Source of the DNA: Treponema denticola ATCC 35405
GTDB lineage: Bacteria; Spirochaetota; Spirochaetia; Treponematales; Treponemataceae
Reading direction: 5' to 3'
Assembly (NCBI RefSeq): GCF_000008185.1
Contig: NC_002967.9
Span: 2,666,001-2,730,000, forward strand
Length of the DNA: 64,000 nt
The translations under genes were made by a program, and so were the position numbers. The notes under the pieces are model-generated. The model was not told the origin of the DNA. It saw only the letters and a list, made by a program, of their open reading frames with translations, and made no database searches. Within the stretch, counting starts at the first letter, position 1. Each line of letters starts with the position of its first letter. Of this stretch, positions 8,765 through 16,324 are shown in pieces.

Positions 8765-9571
8765 ATGGAACTAACAATGTATGATTTTGAACGGTACATT
8801 CAAAAAGACCGGGACGATGCTCATGCCGAGCGCATGTGGGATAATAAAAGTGAAAGCTTTTATAAACGTACCGAAAAAAAACAAAAACAATTTGCCAATG
8901 ATTTTGTATTTCATCTTATAAAAGACCGGCAGCTGCTCAAAGAGGATTCCAAAGTTTTGGATATCGGCTGCGGGACGGGGCGGCATTTATCGGAGTTTGC
9001 CGCATATACTCCGTATCTTACCGGTATCGATATTTCTTCAAAAATGCTTGCATATGCGCAAGAAAAACTACGGCATATCCCGCAAGCAAAACTGATCCAT
9101 GGAAACTGGATGGACACATTCACAACCGAAAATCAATTCGATTTTGTGTTTGCCTGTATGACACCTGCAATTGCTTCCATCGATAATATAAAACGGATGT
9201 GTATGATTTCAAAAAAATACTGCATACTGGAACGGACTGTCTATGAAAAGGATTCCATAGAAGAAGAGATAGAGCAGCTCCTCGGACGGAAGCTCTTTAG
9301 ATTACCGCATAATGATAAAAACTATGTTTACGGTGTGTGGAATATACTCTGGCTTATGGGCTACTGCCCCGAAGTTCTGGTTGATAAGCAAGTCCGGACC
9401 ACGAGCCACTCTATCGAAGACTATATGCATGGTACTGAATATAACGATGAAGAAAAAACAGCCGTTATACAGCTTTTAAACACAAAAGCACAAGACGGTA
9501 TAATAACCGCGGAAGAGTCTGTGGTAAAAGCGATCATCCTGTGGGATACGGAAACAAAACTTAAGGGTTAG
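8765..9571 (+). CDS. Class I SAM-dependent methyltransferase
   Basis: 268 residues. Motif I VLDIGCGTGRHLSEF near residues 61-75 is the SAM-binding glycine loop of Rossmann-fold methyltransferases; the acidic residue of motif II is seen in LTGIDISSKML. The C-terminal half is not a family I recognise, so the methyl acceptor is unknown. The start at 8765 has AGGAAG upstream and follows the small HTH-like gene by 2 nt, so it belongs to the importer operon. A methyltransferase linked to an importer could modify the imported molecule or act in resistance; both are inference. Confidence 0.8.
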   Translation: MELTMYDFERYIQKDRDDAHAERMWDNKSESFYKRTEKKQKQFANDFVFHLIKDRQLLKEDSKVLDIGCGTGRHLSEFAAYTPYLTGIDISSKMLAYAQEKLRHIPQAKLIHGNWMDTFTTENQFDFVFACMTPAIASIDNIKRMCMISKKYCILERTVYEKDSIEEEIEQLLGRKLFRLPHNDKNYVYGVWNILWLMGYCPEVLVDKQVRTTSHSIEDYMHGTEYNDEEKTAVIQLLNTKAQDGIITAEESVVKAIILWDTETKLKG

Positions 9572-9592
9572 CGATGGGAGCAAATTAAATCT

Positions 9593-10093
9593 ATGGATAT
9601 TCATTTTAACAAACTGACCGAAAAATACAAAAAAGAAACAATCGATATTTTCAATTATTATATCGAACACACAACCGCCGCATACCGATCCGAAAAGGTT
9701 GACTACGATTTTTTTAGTGCGCTTGTTGATGAAAATGTTGTCAGTGCATACGCGGTAATGAATAATTCAAACGATGTTATCGGATTTTGCATGCTGGAAA
9801 AATATAAAAACATCCGAACATTTAATGAGCTTGGTGATTGCATGTATTTCATCAAATCGGAAATGACCGGAAAAGGTGTAGGAAGGAATATGCTATCACT
9901 CATTGAAAATGATGCAAAACAAAACGGAATAAAAAAGCTTGTCGTTGATATATCCGATGAAAATGAAAAAAGTATTGCATTTCATAAGAAGCATGGATTT
10001 GTTGAATACGGAAGATTGAAGAACTGTTGGCGGAAATTCGGCAGGAACATCGGAATAGTATATATGTATAAAGACATAGGTACGGCAAAATGA
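9593..10093 (+). CDS. GNAT family N-acetyltransferase
   Basis: 166 residues. Acetyl-CoA-binding motif A is seen as MTGKGVGRNMLSLIENDAKQ, with the following beta strand LVVDISDENEKSIAFHKKHGF, the typical end of a GNAT domain. The N-terminal half resembles phosphinothricin-type acetyltransferases in layout (an early FNYYIEHTTAAY-like segment). Acceptor unknown. GGGAG lies about 15 nt before ATG, which is long, so the start is likely but not certain. It follows the methyltransferase by 21 nt and probably belongs to the same transcript. Its codons are more AT-rich than those of the importer genes. Confidence 0.82.
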   Translation: MDIHFNKLTEKYKKETIDIFNYYIEHTTAAYRSEKVDYDFFSALVDENVVSAYAVMNNSNDVIGFCMLEKYKNIRTFNELGDCMYFIKSEMTGKGVGRNMLSLIENDAKQNGIKKLVVDISDENEKSIAFHKKHGFVEYGRLKNCWRKFGRNIGIVYMYKDIGTAK

Positions 10094-10209
10094 AAAATCG
10101 AAAAGGTAAAAAAACAACATGCCGGCTCGTTAAATTTTTATACAAAAAAAGATTTAACGTACTGGAAAAAATGCGGTGATTGTGCTACAGTGCGGTTCGG
10201 AGGAAAAAT

Positions 10210-10809
10210 ATGGATAACGAAACAAAGCAGGAATTCGGCGAGATTGCGCAAAACATTGCGCCCTACGGAATCATAATGGCGGTTTTCACTTTGTGCTATT
10301 CCGTTTGGTTTTGTTTTGCGTGGGGCACGGTCGGCCTGATTTTATTCGCGCTGACCGTCATATACGGTGCATATATCGCTTTTGCGAGCATAAAAAATAT
10401 TAAACACGCTAAGCGCTTTAAGGTGGTACCGTCCGAAGCGGGAAAAAAGATTGTCAAAAAAATGAGTATCGTAAGCGCGATTACCTATTCGGCGGTTACG
10501 GTTTTTGCCGCGACACTTTCGGCTGTTCATCTTGTAAAATTGATTTTCCCTGCCGTAACCCTTATTATCGGCTTGCACTTTATTCCGCTCGGAAAAATCA
10601 TGAACAGAAAAATCGATTATTTTATCGCGCCTGTTCCGATTGTCTTTTCGCTGGCGGCCTCGTATTTAGCGTTTACGACAACAATGACATGGCTTGAAGT
10701 GTACGCCGTGGCAGGAATCGGAGGCGCATTTGCAACGATGATTTACGGAGCATATATGCTGTATGCGTACAAAAAAGTTGTGCGCGAATATCGCATAGAA
10801 TATCCGTAA
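10210..10809 (+). CDS. Integral membrane protein of unknown function
   Basis: 199 residues with about five to six hydrophobic segments spaced through the protein, a short charged N-terminus (MDNETKQEFGEIAQ) and a basic C-terminal tail. No conserved motif recognised. ATG at 10210 is chosen because GGAGG lies 6 nt upstream; the upstream in-frame start has no such site. It stands alone after a 116-nt gap and is the last gene before the G+C-rich character of the window ends. Function unknown. Confidence 0.65.
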   Translation: MDNETKQEFGEIAQNIAPYGIIMAVFTLCYSVWFCFAWGTVGLILFALTVIYGAYIAFASIKNIKHAKRFKVVPSEAGKKIVKKMSIVSAITYSAVTVFAATLSAVHLVKLIFPAVTLIIGLHFIPLGKIMNRKIDYFIAPVPIVFSLAASYLAFTTTMTWLEVYAVAGIGGAFATMIYGAYMLYAYKKVVREYRIEYP

Positions 10810-10881
10810 AAATACTTGCGCCCGTATTTTCAGGTTTCTTTATACATAGTAAACTCGCAAAAAGGAATCGTTTATGAGAAT

Positions 10882-11454
10882 TTAGACGTATATGGACAAT
10901 TCCATAGTAACATCGGCTTCCCACCTGTTGGCCTTCCGTTCAAAAATCGTGATGTTATCAACCGGAAAGTCTTCCGCAATATTCAGTTCATTCATAACCT
11001 GAAGGGCTTTTGCCGTTACCCCCGGTGGAATATCCCGATTTGAAACGGTGGCATGAGGCTGAAAAGGTCTCCTGTCTTTTTTGGTACAGCCCGGACAGGC
11101 GTTCAAAATTGCTTTTACGGTTTCATCACGGAGCCTTGTCCAATTTTCATCTGCAACTACTTTTGCAAAAAGAGTTCTATCTCCAAACGCATCAAAATTA
11201 TCTATATGAGCCGTAAAACCTAAGCCCTTAGGCAAGACTTCTTTTTCAATCGCTCTTATTAAATCATCGGTTGAATAGTCTTTATGCAATCTGAACGGAG
11301 GTATGAGAGTAACATGGATTGGGGTACCATGCCCTGACTTACATCCATAAGCTCTGTTCATATATCGCCGGCAATCTTCAAGACTGAGGCTTATATCCTC
11401 CGGCAACAAGACACCTATAAAATGTGTCTGCTGCGGAATGTTGTTTTGTTTCAT
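10882..11454 (-). CDS. 2'-5' RNA ligase / 2H phosphoesterase family protein
   Basis: 190 residues with the two His-x-Thr motifs that define the 2H phosphoesterase fold: HVTLIPPF near residue 47 and HATVSNRD near residue 133. Members act on 2'-5' or cyclic phosphodiester bonds in RNA or nucleotide substrates; the bacterial members are usually annotated ThpR or LigT. The cellular substrate here is not known. The length fits the family (about 180-190). It is transcribed opposite to its neighbours and stands alone. It is also the first gene with the AT-rich codon use typical of the rest of the window. Confidence 0.8.
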   Translation of the reverse strand: MKQNNIPQQTHFIGVLLPEDISLSLEDCRRYMNRAYGCKSGHGTPIHVTLIPPFRLHKDYSTDDLIRAIEKEVLPKGLGFTAHIDNFDAFGDRTLFAKVVADENWTRLRDETVKAILNACPGCTKKDRRPFQPHATVSNRDIPPGVTAKALQVMNELNIAEDFPVDNITIFERKANRWEADVTMELSIYV

Positions 11455-11575
11455 GTTTGTAATTATAGCATAGAATCACATATCGTTCTATATATTTTTT
11501 CTTTAATCTCCTCATTTTGAATCACCCACTCCTACGATACTAGACAATTTATAAAAAACAACTAAAATAATAAAT

Positions 11576-12259
11576 ATGAAAGATGAATGTATAGTATGTA
11601 AGGCACCGCTGGAGTATCTCGAATATGATGAGATGATGGAGTGCGTACTTTGCCGCAAAAAAGAATTAAGTAAAACCAGATGTGAAAAAGGTCATTATGT
11701 ATGTAATGAATGTCATACAAAAGGAATGGATTCAATTATAGGCATTTGTTTAAGTGAAAAAAGTAAGAATCCTATTGAAATTATTGAAAAGCTGATGGCT
11801 GCACCATTTTGTCATATGCACGGACCTGAACATCATGTGATGGTAGGTTCTGCACTATTGACAGCCTATAAAAATGCAGGCGGAGATATTGATTTGGAAC
11901 AAGATCTAATTGAGATGCAAAAACGGGGGAAAAGTGTGCCGGGCGGAGTTTGCGGATTTTGGGGAGCCTGCGGCGCAGGAATAAGTACAGGCATGTTTGT
12001 TTCCATTATTTCTAAATCTACACCGCTTGAAAATGAGCCGTGGGGACTTTCAAATAAAATGACTTCCAAATCGCTTGAAGCAATAGGAAATATTGGAGGA
12101 CCAAGATGTTGCAAAAGAGATTCCTATATATCGCTGCTTACGGCTATAGATTTTATTAAAGAAATTTTTAATATAAATATGGAAAAATCTGAAATACATT
12201 GTACTCACTACACAAAGAACAATCAATGTATAGGTGCTAGATGTCCATTCAGAAACTAG
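11576..12259 (+). CDS. Cysteine-rich protein, DUF5714-like
   Basis: 227 residues with about 17 cysteines. The N-terminus holds Cys pairs in zinc-ribbon or metal-site arrangement (CIVCKAPL, CVLCRKKEL, CEKGHYVCNECH), the middle carries CHMHGPEHH and GGVCGFWGACGAGIS, and the C-terminus CTHYTKNNQCIGARCPF. I recall this pattern from DUF5714 proteins of anaerobes, which are sometimes fused to methyltransferases; recall is moderate. It probably binds a metal or iron-sulfur cluster. There is no clear Shine-Dalgarno site before the ATG. It is followed after 51 nt by pepF, which has its own promoter inside that gap. Function unknown. Confidence 0.65.
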   Translation: MKDECIVCKAPLEYLEYDEMMECVLCRKKELSKTRCEKGHYVCNECHTKGMDSIIGICLSEKSKNPIEIIEKLMAAPFCHMHGPEHHVMVGSALLTAYKNAGGDIDLEQDLIEMQKRGKSVPGGVCGFWGACGAGISTGMFVSIISKSTPLENEPWGLSNKMTSKSLEAIGNIGGPRCCKRDSYISLLTAIDFIKEIFNINMEKSEIHCTHYTKNNQCIGARCPFRN

Positions 12260-12275
12260 ATGGGATTTAAGACTC

Positions 12276-12304
12276 TTGCCTATTTATCGGCATTGTTGTA
12301 TAGT
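12276..12304 (+). promoter_or_regulatory. pepF promoter, leaderless geometry
   Basis: TTGCCT (12276-12281), 17-nt spacer, TATAGT (12299-12304); the ATG of pepF follows after only 6 nt, with no ribosome-binding site between. The expected transcript would start at or within a base or two of the ATG. Confidence 0.6.
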
Positions 12305-12310
12305 AATGAT

Positions 12311-14149
12311 ATGAAAAACTCAACTACACCTAAACGTTCCGAGATCGCCAAAAGCGACAAATGGAATATCGAATTACTTTTTAAGAATGAAGAAGAATGG
12401 GAAGCAGCTCTTGCTTCTATTCCGGAAGGCGGAAAAGAAATCTTAAAATATAAAGAAGCTTTTTCCAAGCCTGAAACAATCGATGCGGCAACCCTGCTTG
12501 CCTGCCTAAAGGCTTCAACTGGGGTTGATAGAATTGCGGAAAAGGTCGGAAACTATGCCTTTTTGCAAAAATCTTCAAACGAGGGAGATCCCGAAAACAT
12601 TAAACGGATAAGTAAATACATGATGACCGTTACAGAGCTTTCGGCTGCCACCAGCTGGCTCATGCCCGCCATCATGGAAATCCCTGAAGAAAAAATCCGC
12701 TCATGGATTGATCCTTCAAGCCCCACAGGAAAGGACTTTGCCGATTTTAAGGTTTCCTTGGAAAAGACCTTGTACCTAAAACCCCATACCCTTTCCGACA
12801 AAGAAGAAAAGATTTTAAGCCTTTTAAGCGAGCCCCATGGTACACCTAGCCAAGCCTTTTCGGTTCTAACCAACGTAGACTTTGATTTCGGTACAATCAC
12901 CACAAAAGAAGGAGATATAAAACTAACTCAATCTTCTTATTCAAAGTTTATGCAAAATCCCGACAGAGCTTTGAGGGAAAAGGCCTATAAACAGCTTTAC
13001 GGCGTATACGGTGCACATAAAAACACAATTGCAAGTCTGTACACGGGACAGGTTCAGCAAAATGTCGCCCTTGCAAAAATACGGGGCTATGCTTCTGCCA
13101 GAGAAAAATCCCTCTATGTAGACAAGGTGCCTACAGCCGTTTATGACAACCTCGTAGATACCATTCACAAGAATTTAAAACCCTTGCATAAATTCTACAG
13201 CATGTTAAAAAAACATTTAGGCCTAAAAGAACTCCGCCACTATGATGTTTACATGCCCTTAGTCAGCGAAGTAAAAAAAATTACCCCATATAACGAAGCC
13301 GTTGACATCATCACCGAGGCCCTAAAACCTCTCGGAGAAGAATATGTTAAAACAATCCGAAACGGTCTTTTAAACGGCTGGGTAGATAAGTACGAAAATG
13401 AAGGCAAACGCTCAGGAGCCTTTTCTGCAGGCGGATATGACAGCGATCCCTACATTCTTATGAACTACAAAGAAGATGTTATCCGTGATGTATTCACCCT
13501 TGTACACGAGGGCGGACACTCCATGCATTCGTGGTATTCGGTAAGAAACAATCCCTACCCCTGCTACCACTACACAATCTTTGAAGCCGAAGTTGCCTCT
13601 ACCTTTAACGAGGAGCTTTTATTCAGGCACATGCTTAAAACAAGTACCGACCCGAAAATGAGAGCCTATCTTTTGAGCGTTAGAGCTTCTGATATTCTTG
13701 CAACCCTCTACAGACAAACCATGTTTGCAGAGTACGAAAAAATTACTCACGCCCTCGTCGAAAGCGGCACACCTCTTACGGTCGAAAATTTAAGAAGCGA
13801 ATACAGAAAACTTTTGGAGCTCTATTTCGGTCCCGAAATGGTGTTTGAAGATGTAAGCGATTTGGAAGGAATGAGGATTCCGCACTTTTACAGAGCCTTC
13901 TATGTTTACAAATATTCAACAGGTATTTCAGCCTCGATGGCTCTTGCCGAAAGAGTCTGCTCAGGCGGCGACAAAGAAAGAGAAGACTACTTTAAGTTCT
14001 TAAAATCGGGAGGCTCACGCTATCCCATTGAATCCTTAAAACTTGCAGGTGTCGATATGGCAAGCCCGGCTCCGGTGCAGGCAGCATGCGATAACTTTGC
14101 AAAGATTGTAGACGAACTCGAAAAAGCTCTTGAAGAATTAAAAAAATAA
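12311..14149 (+). CDS. pepF: Oligoendopeptidase F (M3 family zinc peptidase)
   Basis: 612 residues. The zinc-binding HExxH motif of the M3 family is seen in HEGGHSMHSWYS, followed about 25 residues later by the glutamate in YTIFEAEVASTFNEEL. The protein cleaves short peptides in the cytoplasm. An in-frame ATG at 12260 directly follows the previous stop, but I choose ATG 12311 because a promoter lies between the two and the N-terminus then reads as a normal PepF start. The length is standard (about 600). It is followed by a second peptidase gene after 24 nt, consistent with a peptide-degrading pair in an amino-acid-fermenting spirochete. Confidence 0.9.
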   Translation: MKNSTTPKRSEIAKSDKWNIELLFKNEEEWEAALASIPEGGKEILKYKEAFSKPETIDAATLLACLKASTGVDRIAEKVGNYAFLQKSSNEGDPENIKRISKYMMTVTELSAATSWLMPAIMEIPEEKIRSWIDPSSPTGKDFADFKVSLEKTLYLKPHTLSDKEEKILSLLSEPHGTPSQAFSVLTNVDFDFGTITTKEGDIKLTQSSYSKFMQNPDRALREKAYKQLYGVYGAHKNTIASLYTGQVQQNVALAKIRGYASAREKSLYVDKVPTAVYDNLVDTIHKNLKPLHKFYSMLKKHLGLKELRHYDVYMPLVSEVKKITPYNEAVDIITEALKPLGEEYVKTIRNGLLNGWVDKYENEGKRSGAFSAGGYDSDPYILMNYKEDVIRDVFTLVHEGGHSMHSWYSVRNNPYPCYHYTIFEAEVASTFNEELLFRHMLKTSTDPKMRAYLLSVRASDILATLYRQTMFAEYEKITHALVESGTPLTVENLRSEYRKLLELYFGPEMVFEDVSDLEGMRIPHFYRAFYVYKYSTGISASMALAERVCSGGDKEREDYFKFLKSGGSRYPIESLKLAGVDMASPAPVQAACDNFAKIVDELEKALEELKK

Positions 14150-14173
14150 AACCCAAGGGGGCTTTTAACAAAG

Positions 14174-15091
14174 ATGATTAAGGAAAATGAAGATAAACTG
14201 CTTAATTCCGATTTGTTTAAAGCCTTTTTAAAAAAAGACCTTAACCGCTGTGATTTTATATCGCAGTGGTTAAGTGCTCACAATGTTCCGCACAGCATAG
14301 TAAACCTTGCACAAAAAAAACACATCATCGTAAAATACCCTGCCCAATTTTACGATAAGAACTTTAAAATGAAAACCCTTACGGCCCACTATGACAGGAC
14401 TCCCGATACCCAGGGAGCTAACGACAATTCAGCCTCTTGTTTTATCCTCATGAACTTTGCAAAAAAACTATGCTCCTACACAAGCCCCCACAACATAAAA
14501 ATCATCTTTACGGACGGAGAAGAAGCAGGAGCTGAGGGCCTTAAAGAACAAGGAGCATACACTCTCGGAACAGGATTAAAAAAGCTTAAAATGGATGGGG
14601 ACGATATATTTGTATTCGACATGTGCGGAAGGGGCGATACCCTAATCCTTTCACGTTCCGGAATTTTCGGACGGGATAAAGCAAAGACAAAGAGGCTCGA
14701 CGAGCTGCATAAGAGGGCCGGACTTCTAGCTCAAAGGGCTTGTCCCAATCAATGGCTTTCAATGTTGACGGCTTATAGCGACAATGCAGGCTTTATTGCC
14801 GCAGGCCTTTTTGCTCAAGTTATAACCCTTCTTCCAAGAAAAGAAGCCGAGACTCTTTTACACTGCCTCCCGAAAGAAAAACTCACCGGCCAAAACAAAA
14901 CAGCTATGAGCGAGCTCACGGACATGGTAATAAAAAATCAAAAACCGCCTCAAGGCTCCCCCTTCGAAAAAATAATTCCATTTACATGGCAGCTAATGCA
15001 TACCGCTGATGACAAGATTGAAACTCTTAATAGCGAAGCCTTTACCCTCACCGAAAAATATCTTACAGCCTTGGCGGAGAATTACCGCTAA
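14174..15091 (+). CDS. M28-type zinc aminopeptidase-like protein
   Basis: 305 residues. The metal ligands of the M28 family can be followed in order: His and Asp in LTAHYDRTPD, Asp in GANDNSAS, the catalytic Glu-Glu in TDGEEAGAEG, Asp in FVFDMCGRGD, and the late His in MHTADDKIETL. No signal peptide, so it is cytoplasmic. It probably removes amino acids from peptides released by PepF encoded 24 nt upstream; this coupling is inferred from position. The substrate preference is unknown. Length is at the short end for the family, with only the catalytic domain. Confidence 0.8.
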   Translation: MIKENEDKLLNSDLFKAFLKKDLNRCDFISQWLSAHNVPHSIVNLAQKKHIIVKYPAQFYDKNFKMKTLTAHYDRTPDTQGANDNSASCFILMNFAKKLCSYTSPHNIKIIFTDGEEAGAEGLKEQGAYTLGTGLKKLKMDGDDIFVFDMCGRGDTLILSRSGIFGRDKAKTKRLDELHKRAGLLAQRACPNQWLSMLTAYSDNAGFIAAGLFAQVITLLPRKEAETLLHCLPKEKLTGQNKTAMSELTDMVIKNQKPPQGSPFEKIIPFTWQLMHTADDKIETLNSEAFTLTEKYLTALAENYR

Positions 15092-15104
15092 AATTTAAAA
15101 CCCC

Positions 15105-15133
15105 TTAACTATATCTTAAAAATCTTCTATAAT
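15105..15133 (+). promoter_or_regulatory. fic promoter, leaderless geometry
   Basis: TTAACT (15105-15110), 17-nt spacer, TATAAT (15128-15133). ATG 15142 follows after 8 nt without a ribosome-binding site; an earlier ATG at 15136 is only 2 nt past the -10 and therefore would not be transcribed. Confidence 0.6.
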
Positions 15134-15141
15134 ATATGGGT

Positions 15142-16128
15142 ATGAGTTATGAACCTCCATTTAAAATTACGTCAAAAGCTATAAATTTGATTTCTCAAAT
15201 ATCCGAAAAAATCGGAGAAATAAGTGCCCTCGAAAATACCGAGCGGACAGTCCAATTAAGGAAAAAAAACCGAATTAAAACAATCCACTCTTCATTGTCC
15301 ATTGAAAATAATTCTTTGACTATCGAACAAATTACTGCAATCATCGAAGGGAAAAGGGTACTTGGACCGCCGAACGAAATACAGGAAGTAAAAAATGCCG
15401 TTCAAGCCTATGAATTACTTTTAAACCTGAACCCTTATAAACAAAACGATTTACTCAAAGCTCATCAACTTATGATGAATGATCTCGTAAAACACAGCGG
15501 TAAATACAGAAAAGGAGGAGTCGGTATTTTTGACGGAAAAGGAGTAGTACATGTAGCCCCGCCTGCCGATAGAGTCCCCTTTTTAATGAATGACTTATTT
15601 GACTGGCTTAAAAGCACTGATGTTCATCCCCTAATTAAAAGCTGCGTTTTCCATTATGAGTTTGAGTTTATTCATCCGTTTGAAGACGGAAACGGCAGGA
15701 TGGGGCGCTTATGGCAAACCGTAATCTTAACGGAATGGAAACCGATTTTTGCATGGCTGCCTATTGAAACTTTAATAAAAGAAAATCAAAAACTATATTA
15801 CAAGGCTTTGGGAATTAGTGACAATAATGCAGACAGCACGGAATTTATTGAATTTATGTTATCGATTATTTTAAAAACGATAAAAGAAATAATTACAACC
15901 GAATTAAAGATTACTCAAAAGATTACTCAAAAGATTACTGTAAATCAACAAAAAATTATAGCTTCAATAAAGAATAATCCATACATAACTCAAGAAGAAC
16001 TTGCCGAAATTGTAGGAATAGCACGCCTTAATATAATTAAAAATATGAAAAAGTTGCAAGAACAAAATATAATCAAACGCATCGGTGCCGACAAAAGCGG
16101 CTATTGGCAAATCATAGATGAAAAATAG
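15142..16128 (+). CDS. Fic family protein, class II, with C-terminal winged helix
   Basis: 328 residues. The catalytic Fic motif HPFEDGNGRMGR starts near residue 178 and is complete. An N-terminal inhibitory helix is present: SLSIEN at residues 51-56 matches [S/T]xxxE[G/N], which makes this a class II, self-inhibited Fic enzyme. Fic proteins transfer AMP or other nucleotides to protein hydroxyls. The last 60 residues form a winged-helix domain (TQEELAEIVGIARLNIIKNM). A 12-bp unit is repeated three times at 15907-15940 and gives KITQKITQKIT in the linker. I choose ATG 15142 from promoter geometry. The target is unknown; no antitoxin gene is adjacent, as expected for class II. Confidence 0.87.
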   Translation: MSYEPPFKITSKAINLISQISEKIGEISALENTERTVQLRKKNRIKTIHSSLSIENNSLTIEQITAIIEGKRVLGPPNEIQEVKNAVQAYELLLNLNPYKQNDLLKAHQLMMNDLVKHSGKYRKGGVGIFDGKGVVHVAPPADRVPFLMNDLFDWLKSTDVHPLIKSCVFHYEFEFIHPFEDGNGRMGRLWQTVILTEWKPIFAWLPIETLIKENQKLYYKALGISDNNADSTEFIEFMLSIILKTIKEIITTELKITQKITQKITVNQQKIIASIKNNPYITQEELAEIVGIARLNIIKNMKKLQEQNIIKRIGADKSGYWQIIDEK

Positions 16129-16137
16129 CTAAAAATT

Positions 16138-16210
16138 TGAGCCATGCAGGCTTCGAACCTGCGACCCACAGATTAAGAGTCTGTTGCTCTACCAGCTGAG
16201 CTAATGGCCC
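16138..16210 (-). tRNA. tRNA-Lys (anticodon CUU)
   Basis: The minus strand folds as a complete tRNA: 7-bp acceptor stem GGGCCAT/ATGGCTC with one G-T pair, D-arm with AGCTCAGCTGGTAGAGC, anticodon stem ACAGA/TCTGT enclosing loop CTCTTAA, and T-arm GCAGGTTCGAAGCCTGC. Loop positions 34-36 read CTT, so it reads AAG codons. CCA is not encoded. It lies between fic and the glycerol-3-phosphate operon, transcribed opposite to both. Confidence 0.96.
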
Positions 16211-16287
16211 GTAAAACGAGTCTTGATTATATAAAAATCTAAAAAAAAAGTCAATGCTATACCGAAGAAAAATCGTTTTTTTTCATA

Positions 16288-16316
16288 TAGACTAAGCCTC
16301 AAAATAGTGATATTAT
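16288..16316 (+). promoter_or_regulatory. Promoter of the glp-like operon, leaderless geometry
   Basis: TAGACT (16288-16293), 17-nt spacer, TATTAT (16311-16316); the ATG at 16325 follows after 8 nt. The AAAGG in between is too close to the ATG to act well as a ribosome-binding site. Confidence 0.5.
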
Positions 16317-16324
16317 CAAAGGAT

